Positions 10,211-22,044 of a stretch of DNA of 64,000 bases are shown piece by piece. Made by a program: the position numbers and the translations under genes. Source of the stretch: Russula earlei. Its lineage: Eukaryota; Basidiomycota; Agaricomycetes; Russulales; Russulaceae. The first letter of the stretch is position 1, and every line of letters begins with the position of its first letter. The notes beneath the pieces are model-generated. The model was not told the origin of the DNA, ran no database searches, and saw nothing but the letters and a program-made list of their open reading frames with translations. The stretch lies in the NCBI GenBank assembly GCA_025769875.1, contig JAGFNK010000131.1:1-64000 (forward strand). Reading direction: 5' to 3'.

Positions 10211-13057
10211 CTAAAGTGGCATATCAACGCTTAGCGCTTCAAGCGCCGCATTGGTGCGCAGGTGCAATTCGTTCTGAAATAGAATAGACGGTAAGCGCGA
10301 CGATGACGACGATGGGTCGTAACAATAACGGCGGCAACGACCTACCTCTAAACTATACTTGCCCTGCGCAAAAGCGGTCTCAGCGTATGCGTGGGACGAA
10401 ACGTGTCGATGTGTAAACAACCACGCACCTTCCTACCTGCTGCGTTGACCTCAAGTGGCTTGCCCGACAGCAACAGATCGAGCTGAGCGCGAGCGCCCTC
10501 CTTATCGCCCATGCATGCGAGAAGACGCCCGTACTCAAAGTCTAGAGGGAATAACGCACTCAGAGGGAAGGGTTGGCGAAAAGCCAAGCTTGCTCACGGG
10601 CAAAATACACTATGTGGTGATCGAGTTGGATCTTGGGCCCGTTGTCGAACACGGCCTGCAAGGCGGCGCAAGCACGCTGGGCGGCATCCGCCTGAGAAAT
10701 CGACACGACCTCGTCCGGGTCCACGAGGGCATCTGGACTCTTCAAACGATAAGGTTTAACGTAAGTCAGCGACGGCGATGGGGGGAGAAAAAGTGCCGTT
10801 CGACGCAAAATGCAGACGTACAGGATATGCGATGTACCGCAAGCATACGCCCTCGAGGTGCCGCGCCAAACACCAGTCGTCCCAGAATTCGGAGCCTCGC
10901 CCGTACGTCTCCGGCGTGTCCTCGCATCTCTTGAGCTCGACGAGAGCGGCCTCCACGAGCGGGAGCATCTGCCCTGCGATCGCCGAGCGGGGTGCGCGCG
11001 CGACCCCGTGGAGGATGTAAGTGAGCTCGAGGGCGGGGAGGATGAGCCGCCCGCCCTGCGCCTCGCATTTGCGAGCCTTGCGCGCGACGAATTTTTCGAG
11101 TGGTATCGACTTGCCCGCGATCTGCTGGCGCAGTTTCGGCACATCGTGCATGAGCGTCAGAATCTCCTCCTGGTTCTCTTCGCCGCCCAGCTGGACGAGG
11201 AGGGCCGCCACGCCGTAGGCGTAGACCGCCTTTGACCACTGCAAACGGGGGTGGCTACGTCAACATACGCTTTATGGACTTGGGCGGGCTACATGCGCAC
11301 GGTGGACTCTTGTTGAAGGTTGCGCCAACAGTTGAGTGACTCTTGTACCTGCCAGAGCGCGAGATGGGAGATGGCCATCTCCCAAAATGAGAGGTGATGG
11401 AGGTTGCGATATTGGCTCTGGACACTCATCGCCTTTTGGTAGCAGGCGATTGCGTGCGCAGGCTGGCTGCGAGTCAGGCTGAGCCGTCCCTGAGCGAGGA
11501 GAAAGAAGGCACCTATGAGAAAGATAGATTTAGACACGATCGATCGCCGGCGAGGACGTGGTAAACGGATTACCCTCCGGATAGCGCTTGAGGTTCCAGT
11601 GGACGATTTTCTGTGCCATCGTTAGGTCAATGCCGTCGTGCGTGAAACTAGAAAGAAAGAGGTGAAAAATGAGAAGCGCCATGTCGCAGACACTGCGTCG
11701 CAAACCCTCGTCCGCTAAACCAGAAGCGACACTAATTAATCACACTTTGGAAGGTGTCTCCCGCTCTAACGGCGCACCTTGGCTAACGGATGGCTCGGAA
11801 GACTCCTTGGTCCAACCCCCAGCCTTCTGCAACAGATCAAGGCCAAAGTGGCGATTACCCTTGTACCCAAAGAGCTCGATCAAAGTGGCCAGCCTAGCCG
11901 GCATGAGGCTTATTATGATGTGGGACAGCCCAACGCCCAGGCAGACGCCGGAACGGAAGTGCACGTCAACGGACTTGTCTTCAGGTCCCTCACCACGCGC
12001 CTGTGCCTCGGCGTCCATCTGCTCGAGGTACTTTCCGAGGTGACGGTACACCTGCATGATTGATCGCACGTTGAAGCTGCGATGACAGCTCATGTATCTT
12101 AAAATGTAAAAAGTCGTGTAGAAAAAAGTGCGCACGCTTCCTTGATGAACGCGAGCCAGTCACCGGAGTAAACAATCCCCAACAGAGCCTAATCCACAAT
12201 TAGAACCCCATTGACGGGTGTGGTTGGGGGTGCCTGCCTTTTCGAACAAGCTCTCCGCGTACACCAACTCGGCGTGACGCTCTACGGGAGACATGCTTTT
12301 GATCCAGTTCATCCCGGTGTTGCCGGTCACATAGCCCGCGAGGCGAAAGGGGAAAGTCGCGGCCTTCTTCCGATGTTCGTTCGCGACCGCGTTTGCGTGT
12401 TTGGAGTGGCCAATGGCAGCAAGGAGGTCCTAGTGAAGAAGAAACGAGCTGTAATCCGCAGAACGGGTTCCGAATCACGGGGGGGGGGCCAACGACGCAC
12501 TTCGTCTTCATAGGACATTATCGCCTTGACGGACTGTATCATGCCGAATCCGGACGCAAAATACAGACGTTCCCTGGATTTGAAAATGACAGGGGGCACG
12601 ACAGGGGGCCTCAGCGCAAGAACAAAGGGGAGGGGACGACGAAATAAATAAATAAATGTAGCGGCGGGACGCACTTCCGAGGGTCGCTGCGATTGCAATA
12701 CTCCTCCGATTCGACCATGAGAGACTTGAGGAACAGGTCCAGCGCGTACGCGATGCCCGGCATGTCGTCCAGGGCCGTGTCGTGCGTGTACGGCCAAGTG
12801 ATGGTCGGGGGTTCCGCCAAGGGGTCCGCGAACGCATGTCTTTTGGCGGGGCCGAGGCTGAGCTTGGACACGTCCGAAGGGAGCGACGTCAAGGCCGTGC
12901 TGGGCGTGCCGGCGCCGACGGAAAGAGTAGGCGCCGAAGAGGCGTCCGTCAACGGCGAAGGCGGGGCCGTCTGGCCATGGGAACTTGAAGTGGGAGCGGT
13001 GGTGTCGTCGAGGGTATTATCCCCAGACGGAGTCAAATTCGCCCATGTGGCGTCCAT
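10211..13057 (-). CDS. IML2: IML2/TTC39-family TPR protein
   Basis: Twelve proposed exons (minus): 13057-12675, 12573-12501, 12429-12238, 12188-12136, 12076-11778, 11714-11574, 11512-11301, 11238-10822, 10739-10598, 10541-10429, 10363-10346, 10273-10211. All phases agree and give 701 aa. Family hallmarks are visible in order: RLYFASGFGMIQ, DLLAAIGHSKHANA, HAELVYAESLFEK, LLGIVYSGDWLAFIKEA, GVGLSHIIISLMP, the TPR-like block LHHLSFWEMAISHLALW, and the C-terminal GKYSLE plus LHLRTNAALEAL. In yeast the family acts in inclusion-body clearance linked to lipid droplets; animal TTC39 proteins are relatives. Odd points: exon 11 is only 18 nt, intron 3 appears to be GC-AG (donor at 12237), and a retrotransposon LTR ends 90 bp upstream of the ATG. 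Confidence 0.88.
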
Positions 13058-13147
13058 GGGAAATAGAACAGAGAGGGGGGGTAAGATTCGGAAGACCAAC
13101 AAGAGACGGAACGGAAACAGAAACAGAACGTAGCGATTGTATCGCGC

Positions 13148-13497
13148 TGAGTCTGCGGAATCAAGACTAGTATTAAGTAATCTAACTGTAGCAAGGATGG
13201 CGCTAGGTGTGATGTTAGTGCAAGTGATAACTAAAACGGTATGTGTAACTGACCTCAGTCTGCGGTATCAAGACTGAGGTTTTCGGGGATAAAGGCGTAC
13301 TTATATACTCGAGTCGAACAATAACAGTGTGTTATGAGACAGGGAATGCCACACGAACTAAGCGTTGAACGATCTAATTATTTGGTGAGACACAATGGGT
13401 GAGACACAACAATCCCAGTGCCGCAAAGCGGAATCCGGACGTCCGGGCTCGTGGCAGTGGTGCGTCGTGGGTCGTGCTTATGGCTGCAACTCCAACA
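13148..13497 (-). mobile_element. Copia LTR, left copy (CpG-retaining)
   Basis: Read on the minus strand it starts TGTTGGAGTTGCAG right after a purine tract (gaggggtg-like) and the RNase H stop of a Copia element. It therefore occupies the 3' LTR position. A near-identical copy lies in the same orientation at 34731-35073. This copy keeps its CpGs (ccgcaaagcggaatccgg at 13421-13438), while the other has CpA at all three sites. It ends 90 bp before the IML2 start codon. Confidence 0.8.
13301..13310 (-). promoter_or_regulatory. LTR TATA box, possible IML2 promoter
   Basis: The minus strand reads GAGTATATAA. It lies inside the Copia LTR, in the orientation of both LTR transcription and IML2, about 245 bp upstream of the IML2 ATG. 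Whether it drives IML2 is inference. Confidence 0.4.
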
Positions 13498-13503
13498 CAC
13501 CCC

Positions 13504-13700
13504 CTCAGCCAGTGTGGTATAAACCCATTTCCTTGGAAAATTTGTCATGTTTCTTGTGGGCAAGGCCTTTGGTTAAGACATCAGCAACTTGGTCTTCAGT
13601 GCAAAGTGCAAAGTGAGGTGAAGTTGGTGATGGGCATGAAGGTCTCATTGTAGTTAATTCCTGGTGAGAGATTTGATACCCAGGCAATGGGAATGCACAT
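13504..13700 (-). pseudogene. Copia RNase H C-terminal end
   Basis: The minus frame contains TEDQVADVLTKGLAHKKHDKF followed by MGLYHTG and a stop, the standard end of Copia RNase H (compare the family pattern 'EDQ.AD..TK.L'). Upstream the frame shifts at a tgcactttgcac duplication near 13600-13612 and is lost at the hairpin at 13710. It sits directly against the LTR at 13148-13497, so both belong to one minus-strand element. No other clear part of its polyprotein is next to it. Confidence 0.75.
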
Positions 13701-13709
13701 GTTGCCAAC

Positions 13710-13766
13710 GCCATTGGTCTACCAGCCTGCCTTCCCAGTGGGAAGGCAGGCTGGTAGACCATTGGC
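13710..13766. repeat. 57-bp hairpin, 27-bp arms
   Basis: Arms at 13710-13736 and 13740-13766 (core ctaccagcctgccttccc) are inverted copies with one mismatch, around a 3-nt spacer (agt). It interrupts the Copia RNase H remnant. Confidence 0.85.
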
Positions 13767-14084
13767 ACAGCATAGAGACAGAGATGCATGTAAATGATGT
13801 GGAGCAGTGGTTTAGAAGACAAGAGAAAACTTTGAGTGCATGTGATGGGTTTTTGAGAACAGAGAACACTCTTGTTGATACATTTGGAGCAATACTGAGA
13901 CATTTTATACTTTTCCAAGTATGCTTTTTAGGAGATAAAATAGGAGAAAATCTTTTAAGAGTTTTTTGGAGTCAGGGACAGAAGTAAAATATGTTGAGTA
14001 CTCACTGCTGGGCCAATACTACAGCTTGCAGGGGCAGTCAGTGTAAGCAAGGTAGATGTGCCATACATTGAGGATGATGAACCT
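13767..14084. other. AT-rich retroelement debris, unassigned
   Basis: No ORF or motif recognised. The sequence is CpG-poor like the rest of the cluster. Confidence 0.4.
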
Positions 14085-15661
14085 GATGAGCACAAGCTTG
14101 GTTGTTACCAAGTGGTTTGCGGTCCAGAAGATGCCAGAATGCCTGAACTATGGACTGCATTGTTTGCATCATGCATGCATCAGATCTTGACCGTTTATGT
14201 TCCTTGATATTGTGTTTGGAATGTGTTGATTGTATCTTTCTGTTGAAGCAATACAGAAGCAATGAGTTGCATTGCTTCTGTTCCAGATGTTCCTGTACTA
14301 CCATGTACATCATTTCCCTGATTGGGAAAGTACTTATGACACCAAGATTGCTACTAGGGAAGTGTTACTGAGTGTCAAGACTCACTGTTGAACTATCCAG
14401 TTCATGAGCAAGGGATAAGCTCAAAGATGAGTCAGTAGACATCCAAGATGGTGTGGGCAAGAAGTAATGTCCAGAGCAGTACCAAATACCAAAGAGGTAT
14501 GGTTACTGGAAGCATTGAGCAGTTACGCAGGGAAGAGGCCAGAATGATCACAAGGGGATGGTCCTTAAAGGAGTATCCCAGGGGTAGAGAGTGCCATAAA
14601 CAAATGGACAGTCTGAGGACTGTCCGCTACTTTATTGAGCGCTTATGTACTACAAGAGAACTGCTAAATAGGGAACAAGTCTTAACCTTGTTATCAAGCA
14701 CAATTGATGGATGAGTAAGAATTCGGGGTATGCTTACTGAGCATGCTCAGTCATGCTCAGTAAGCTGCTGAGTAAGAAGGCTCCTATTGATGAGTAAGAG
14801 CCTTTACTGTCCACATACTTGTAGTTTGGTTTAGGAGATAGGGTTGCTTATAAGGCCCCTTATATAGTTCTATTAGGGTCATTAGAGTCAACCCAAATAC
14901 TTATATTAAGGTCCTTAGTATCACTTTGTAGTTCATTCTATAGTTATTAGAGTTAGTCTAATAATGCATTGTAGGGCTTTTAGTGCCTTGTTAGTGCCTC
15001 TTGTAGGGCACTTAGAGTCGTCCTAAGGGGTCCTTAGAGAGGCTATAATATAGTCCTTTATTGCTAAAAGGGTTGCCACTAAGTGGGGCTTGCTGTATTT
15101 CAATTGTGCCAAGAATCGCTTGCGCAACAATGTGTGTGCGATATTGTGGACACCTCTACTCACCCCTTTTGCCCATGTGAACAGGGTACCATAGAGGCTG
15201 GGTTTCCTCTATTAAGGAAGGGTCCTTCAAGGGCTCTCTCCGGGAACTGGTTCATGACACTGAGCAGTTTGGGGTCCAGAACATGCTGAAACACCTGAAC
15301 TATGGACTGCATTGTTTGCATCATACATGTGTTAGATCTTGACCATTTATGTCCTTTGATATCATGTTCAGAACACGTTGATGATATCTTTCTAAAGATG
15401 TATTGAAGAAGCAATGAGTAGCATTGCTTCTGTCCCAGATGTTCCTGTACTGCCACATATGTCGCTTCCCTGATTGGGAAAGTACTTATGACACTGAGAT
15501 TGCTACTAGGGAAGCACTTAATGCTTCCAGCACTGAGATCATTTACACAGAAGCAACTATTGCTTATATGAGCCGCCTTTGCTTCTATAGCACCAACCAG
15601 TACTACAGTAGTATGAACCTTATCCCTGAGGGCTATATAAAGCCCCCAGTTCATAGCAGTT
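14085..15661 (+). mobile_element. Tandem-duplicated LTR-like region of Gypsy element 1
   Basis: A ~264-bp block (from gttaccaag... near 14102 to ...ctactagggaagt near 14365) is repeated directly, the second copy being interrupted by the solo LTR at 14373-15259 and continuing to about 15520. A 'ctatataaagcccc' TATA-like box follows at about 15631, and gag begins near 16160. It therefore occupies the 5' LTR position of the Gypsy element. Exact LTR ends are not resolved. Confidence 0.5.
14373..15259 (+). mobile_element. Solo LTR, family A copy 1
   Basis: 887 bp, TGTCAAGACTCAC...GGTTCATGACA. It is flanked by the 5-bp duplication ctgag (14368-14372 and 15260-15264). With no internal region, it is a solo LTR left by LTR-LTR recombination. 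Other family members lie at 20458, 26341 and 33657. Confidence 0.9.
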
Positions 15662-17167
15662 GAGCCTTAAGCTTTACTTAGTTTGCCAATCCAAAACAGT
15701 TGACTCCTACCCCATCTGCAGAGCCCCTCTCATCTTGTTGCCATACTATAGAAGGATCTAACACTCCTTCCCTCCATGAGTACTGCTTGCTTGACTCAAG
15801 CATATCTGCATTGGTAGGATGCATTCATAGATACAACCATTGATCTTATTTAAGGCACTTTGGAGCCTTAACATAAGTTGAGCTTCTATCACAGACATCA
15901 CTGTCAAAGTGAACCAGAATTAGGCAGGAAGCTTTAGGACTATGATCTAGTCATCATACAGTCAGCAACCTACGCTGAAGTAGTCAAGGGAGAGAATCTA
16001 TACAGACCTCTTCATGACAAGAAGAAGGTGTACTTTGTGACTCTCAATGAGCAGCACAGTTGGACACATGCATACTTCTGTAAAGACCCCTACTGTCATT
16101 GGCATAGACAGTGGTAAGTGGGCACACAAGTCCCTACTCTCTAGGAAAGGCAGTGGCAAGTGGACAAACTGGAAATCGAAGGAGAACATAGCATACATGT
16201 TAAGTTCAATCAGCACTCCATGAAAGGAACCATCTTTGGGTGGTTTAAAGCAAGTGAAAGTGACAACCTCCCTTCAGGAATCAAAGGAACTGCCATCTGG
16301 TGCTGGGCAGACCAGGAAGGACCTAATCAATATAAGGTCCAATATAAAGGAGAATACACTCCTTGCAAATATATCAATGATCAGTGGTACTTCATTGACT
16401 ACCACAAAGGATGTCCCTACGCAGCAGAGGATGAAGATATTGAAGACTACAGGAGTCTAGGTTTAGGAACCAAGAAAGACCCTTACACTACTCACTGGGA
16501 AGCCAGAGACCCAACAGTAGACAATCCTGCTCCATTGATACAAAAGTCATCAAGTGGGGAAACAGAGAAGTTGGACCCTCCAACTACAGACCAGAAAGCA
16601 GAAGCACCAGAAGTATTGGAGCTAGCTGAAATATTGGAGCAGACAGTACACGTCTCCCCCATTGAACCAACAATAGTTGAGGAACCAGAAGAATCAGTTG
16701 AAATGGCTACCATTGCAGTGATGCAGACAGCCACTATTGCCACCCAGATAGCAGGTGGGAGAACCAGGCCTACTATTGTAGTAAACCCTGGAGGCAGTCC
16801 ACCTAGTGCAGGAGGACCACCTGGAGGTGGAGGAGTCCCTTTTGGACCTGCAGGCCCACCAAGCCCAGGAGGAGGCCCACCCAGAGGAGGCCCTCCAGGA
16901 GGAGGACCACCTGTAGCACCTCCTGTAGGACCAGGAGCGAACCTGGTGCCCCAGCTGGCACCAGGCCCCCATTGAGGCAATGGATCTCTGAAAGGAGACC
17001 CTCCTGAGGTCTTCAAAGGAGACAGAAAGAAGACAAAGTACTTTGTCCAAGATTTCAACCTATGGAATTTGCTTAACAGTGACAACTCAACCATGACTAT
17101 TCCAATGAAGCAAGTAGCCTTAGCTCTCACCTACATCAAAGGAGAGAACATGCATGAATGGGTGGTC

Positions 17168-17643
17168 TGTTGAAGCAGATGGGCACAGGTTATGATAACA
17201 ACAATAAGATCCTTAAGATCTATCAAAAGATATTTCAGTTTGTGTAAGACAAAACTATAAATCAGTAATACCTATCAAAAGATATCTACAACGCATGATT
17301 AGATGCGATAGATAAGATAGGAAACAGTAAGTACTCACTTCAGTTTGTGTAAGACAAAACTGAAGCGATCTAGCTAATTGAGTGCCTCTTAAATACGCGA
17401 AAGCATCTCTAAGCAAAGTAATCATAACTACCAACTTGTATCATAAAGGATCAGTTGTTAGTAGCTACCAATTGTCATCAATTAACTTATCATTGTAACA
17501 TATGCAGGCTGCAGCATCTGAGCTGAGCTGGTCTGGGCTGATCCGACGTGTGAGCCTGGAGTGCCCGGTCCGTGGGAGCCAACGCATTAACGCGACTGGG
17601 CTGTGATTACATCAGACTGCCCAAAGGAGTGGTAATCTCAACA
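17168..17643 (-). mobile_element. Solo LTR, family D (inside gag)
   Basis: 476 bp with TGTTGA...TCAACA termini and the target duplication tggtc at 17163-17167 and 17644-17648. Deleting the LTR and one duplication rejoins the gag reading frame. Orientation is inferred from the family D copy at 29375, which follows a Copia 3' end. Confidence 0.9.
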
Positions 17644-18219
17644 TGGTCAACCAAATGAACCTGATAGAAGCAAAAAGGAATGGGGACCTGCTGTCACCCT
17701 ATGCACATGTGCAGCTGGATCCAACTGAGATGCTCTTTTGGACCAAATTTGTGGATGATTTCTTCAGAGAATGCAAAGATACCACAGAACCCGAAGATGC
17801 TTTCATGGAACTACAGCAATTGTCCATGTCTAAAGCAGCATCACTGGATGATTATACTAGCAAGTTCCTTGTCCTGCTCAGTAAAGCAGGATGGGACCAG
17901 AACTCACCAGGAGCAGTCAAAGCTGATAAAGCCAGACTGATCACCTGGCTGGTGCAACAAATCTACAATTGACCACTCAGAGACATACCTGCCATCAATG
18001 ATCTACAAGCATGGATCAATGCTGCCAGAGAAGAACAAGCCAGAGACCAGCTTATGAAAGCTAATATTGGATCTGGAGGTGGATTGTTGACCACCAGGGA
18101 GAATTTCATGAAATCCCTACAGGCTGGGAAAAGGTGAAACCAAAGAGACCCTACTGCTATGGAAGTGGACTCTGTATCCACTGATGCAGCAAGGACCAAG
18201 TGTCGCCCTCCTCTGATGG

Positions 18220-19047
18220 TGTTATGAACCAAGGCCAGGTCCTGGCCATATATTGTCCTATTTCACTCAAGAAAGACCTCTCTCACTTTGCATTGCCAAC
18301 TCACTTCCATTTCTTGGGCTACCCCTCCTACAGTGCAAGATATTGCTATTGCAAAGGCACTATAACACGACCAGGCACCCATTTCCTAATCGGGTAATCA
18401 TTGCGTGGCAGCCACATGGCCACCCAGCCACCAAGAACCCAAAACAGTGGCACAAACTCCTAGAAACTGTTGCATAACTCATCTGATGTCATCAAGGCTC
18501 CAATGACATCATGGCTGACTGAGCAACTCCACAGTGACCTCATAGGCTCACTAAGCACTCCACAGTGACATCATAAGGATGTCATCACTCCACAATGATC
18601 AGTAATATGCTCAGTAAGCCTGAAACTTGACACAAGCAAGTTTATGCCTCTGTAGTCCTATTGGATGGTACCAAAGGGTCTAGAATAGTTCCAGCTCCTT
18701 GTAATCAACCCTGTATGCTGTATATAAGCCCCAATGTAGCATGGCAGTCATCAGACTGTCAATTTGTGATACTCTCATCTTCCTGGGTACTCCCCTGCGA
18801 CTGCTCAGTCTAAAGCCTTCCCTTGTCTTCAAGGTACTCTTCAACAACTGCCTTGTTTAAAGCCCCTCACTGCACTGGCCTCTACTCTTTGCCTCTGCCT
18901 TCTGCAATACGTACCAGTCCCCATCTGGTACCTTCTAGTTGTTTGGCTCGTCCTCCTGTTCAATGCTGTTTATGCCACGTACTGTCTGTTCTGACCCTTG
19001 CCCACCTGCTCCTGAGTCCTTAGTGATCAGCAGTACATGTCTTGACA
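18220..19047 (+). mobile_element. Solo LTR, family B copy 1 (inside gag)
   Basis: 828 bp, TGTTATGAACCAAGG...CATGTCTTGACA. It closely matches 27877-28706 over its whole length. Gag sequence resumes directly after it (gagagaggagaag). The left flank gatgg has no exact right partner, so the duplication has decayed or a few bases were lost. Confidence 0.85.
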
Positions 19048-20230
19048 GAGAGAGGAGAAGAAGAAACTGCTAGCAGAAGGAAAATGTTTCATCTGCAAGA
19101 AGGCAGGGCACATCAGCTGGAACTGTCCTGATAAGGACAGAGTCAAGAAGAAATCAAGTAACCCAAGGGACAAAGGAAAGGCTCAAGCTCTGGAAACAGA
19201 GAAGGAGGATGACTCAGGGGACAGTGAAAATGAAAGCACTGTCTCTGGACAATCCACATCTCCCCCTCCGACTTATACTGTAACAAGAGCTCCTCCTCTG
19301 CATCCATAACAAAGATGTCCACCAAACAGAAGGAGGACTTACTGGAAGAACTGATGGAACAGGGTGTTTAGGAACACCTAAGTCAACAGCCTGGCTTAGG
19401 AAGAATAGTGTGTTGCAAGTGTACATTAGGAGACTGAATGCTATGAATATCGCATTCACTTTCATCACTGCACACAGGATGGCCAAGGAATCTGCTCTAC
19501 TAGACAGTGGAGCAACAGAAAACTTCATCGATCACTCAGCTTGGAAGAGACAGAAGATTGGGAAACAAGAACTACATGAACCCATGGTAGTACAAAATGT
19601 TGATGGAACCCAGAATAAGCAAGGGGAACTCACCCATTACTGCTGGCTTCATGTCCAATACAAGGAGAAGGAGAGCTTGCAAAAGTTCTATCTCACAGAT
19701 TTAGGAATGGATCAGGTCATCCTGGGATATCCCTTCCTATATGAATTTGACCCCACCATCAACTGGAAGAAAGGACAGCTGATGGAAGGAGCAGTACAAA
19801 TTGAGACTGCTTGATACAAGTACCTGGATCTCTATGTCACAAATATCCAAAAGCAAGCAAGAGATGAAAGTTGTCAATTGAAGAAGGGGGAAGCCATTTA
19901 CCTACAGAAGATGACTATCACTCAGAGATGGGCCCAACAGTCGATTGAACCACAGGAGGGAGAAGACCCCCTTGCCAATGTTCCAAAGTGATTCCACCAC
20001 TTTGCAGATGTCTTCTCAGAAGAGAAGTCCCAGAGGTTCCCACCACCAAGGGAACCAGATATGCAGATAGAGCTGTTACCTGATGCACCAAAGGAGCGAA
20101 ACTGCAAAGTATACCCCCTGACATGAGATGAATAAGAATACCTCAAGAAATTCCTAGCTGATGAAGTAGAAAAGTGATACATCACTCCAGGTCCATCCAG
20201 CTACACATCTCCAGTGTTCTTCATCTGTCA

Positions 20231-20457
20231 CAGTAATGAGCTGTGTTAGTTCTCAAGCCTGAAGTTGAGTTGATAGTAAAGTGTGTTCAAATGAACAGGC
20301 TGGTTCCTGTTGTAAAGAGTAAGGATCCCTGCAGCAGTCAAAGTGTTTTATGCTAAACAGGTTATGGCCAATAGACCCTTCCTAGTACAACTTGGTCTGT
20401 TGAGAAGCTGTGGTAAGTTTGTAATGGGATAGACTAGGGCTTGTTCCACTAGCTATA
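20231..20457. other. Unassigned retroelement-like fragment
   Basis: Nothing recognisable in either strand; it interrupts the Gypsy RT. Confidence 0.4.
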
Positions 20458-21421
20458 TGTCAAGACTCACTGGTGAACAATCCAGTTCAAGAGTGAGGGG
20501 TTAGTTTGAAGACAAGTCAATAGACGTCCAAGACAGCGTGGGCGAGAAGTAGAGTCCAGAGCAGTAACAAATACCAAAGAGGTATGGTTACTGGTAAGGT
20601 CAAGCAAGTATGCAGAGAAGAAGCCAGAACAGTCACAAGGGGATGGTCCTTAAAGGAGTATCCCAGGGATGGGGAGTGCCGTAAACAAATGGACAGTCTG
20701 AGGACTGTCCGTTACTTTATTGAATGCTTATATACTACAAGAGAACTACTTAATAGGGAACAAGTCATAACCTTGTTATCAAGCACAATAGAGTGATGAG
20801 TAAGAAGTCAGAGTGTGCTTACTGAGCATGCTCAGTCATGCTCAGTAATCTGCTGAGTAAGAAGCCTTCCCTTGATGAGTAAGAGCCTTTATTGTTCACG
20901 TGTTTACTGTCCTAGTACACACGCAAAGCACCTGATTCATTTGCTGTTAGTTAGTTTAGGGCTGGTTGTTTGAGGACTTGTAGTTTGGTTCAGGGAATTT
21001 GGTTGCCTATAAGGCCCCTTATATAGTTCTATTAGGGTCTTTAGAGTCAACCCTAATACTTCTATTAAGGTCCTTAGTATTGCTGTATAGTTCGTTCTAT
21101 AGTTATTAGAGTCAGTCTAATAACATGTTGTAGGGTCTTTAGTATTGTGTTAGTGCCTATTATAGGGCACTTCTAGTCGTCCTAAAGGGTCCTTAGGGAG
21201 GCTATAATACTGTCCTTTATTGCTAAAAGGGTTGCCATTAAGTGGGGCTTGCTGTACATCAATTGTGCCAAGAATCGCTCGCGTGACAATGCACGCATGA
21301 TATTGTGGACACCTCTACTCACCTCTTTTGTCTGTGTGAACAGGGTGACACCATAGAGGCTGGGTTTCCTCTCATAAGGAAGGGTCCTTCAAGGGCCCTC
21401 TCCAGGAAATGGTTCATGACA
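20458..21421 (+). mobile_element. Solo LTR, family A copy 2
   Basis: 964 bp, TGTCAAGACTCACTGG...GGTTCATGACA, with the target duplication ctata at 20453-20457 and 21422-21426. It contains a TATA-like 'ccccttatatagttc' near 21016. Confidence 0.9.
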
Positions 21422-21426
21422 CTATA

Positions 21427-22040
21427 AGCATTTAAGTCTGTCGTAGGCCTTGAACATGCTAGTGCTTTCAGGTCAGGTCACATTGACTGCAAAAAACTGC
21501 TTGACTGAACCTGACCTGACTGATCATGAGTGAACTTTCAGTCAAGGTCAAACTGGATTGTAGAATGTCCAGTCACAGTCACATCAACTTTCAAGCAAGA
21601 TAAAAACTGGTCAAGACTGGTTAAGACTGGTGTGCCTGGTGTGCCTGGGATTTCTGTCAAGATTTCATGGGTTTGAGGACTATGGTCACAGCTTTAGGCA
21701 AGCTCTAGACCACCAGTGTGGTGTGTCTGGAGATGCACAAATGTGAAAGAGCAGGGTTGTTGGACCATTAAGTGAACATCAACTGAGGAACCAGAGGTGG
21801 GAGCAAGAAGGGGAGAGAGGAGCTGGTATCACACACTTGGTTGTTTGAAGTTCTTCATTCAAGCAGAGGCAGATGTCAAAGGAAAGGGGATCTTATTCTT
21901 CTCTCTCTTTACTACAGAGTAGCTAAGGGTTTTATATACATGGGGGAAGTACAAAGAGTAGAAGATAATAAAGGAAATGGAATGGTGAAAGGGAATCAGA
22001 GGATTGGGACCAGGCGAGGCAGTTGAGGGTGTGGTGAGGA
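21427..22040. other. CpG-poor repeat debris
   Basis: Repeated 'gactggt' wording near 21480-21640 resembles 23400-23600. A 'ttttatatacatggggg' block near 21935 resembles 23868 ('cttatatatacaggag'); both could be TATA regions of minus-oriented LTR remnants. No gene seen. Confidence 0.4.
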
Positions 22041-22044
22041 ATGA

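Larger units (their letters stand above)
16160..20230 (+). pseudogene. Gypsy element 1: gag, protease, RT start
   Basis: Plus-strand pieces in order: a gag N-terminal domain (16160-16975; contains YINDQWYFIDYHKG and a Pro/Gly-rich tail), the gag core (about 16976-17167 continuing at 17644-18200), a zinc knuckle CFICKKAGHISWNC (about 19085-19130), an aspartic protease with LLDSGATENFID (about 19498), and the start of reverse transcriptase (ADVFSEEKSQRFPPPRE, then TSPVFFI; about 19990-20230). Many stops interrupt it, most of them TGA where Trp or Arg is expected (for example 17971, 18136, 19990 and 20162). Solo LTRs at 17168 and 18220 split it. RT fingers onward, RNase H and integrase are missing. 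A related gag lies inverted at 30535-32830. Confidence 0.85.

Noticed and set aside
16492..17130. 212-aa minus-strand ORF, Gly/Pro-rich
   Set aside because: Antisense shadow of the Pro/Gly-rich tail of the Gypsy 1 gag.
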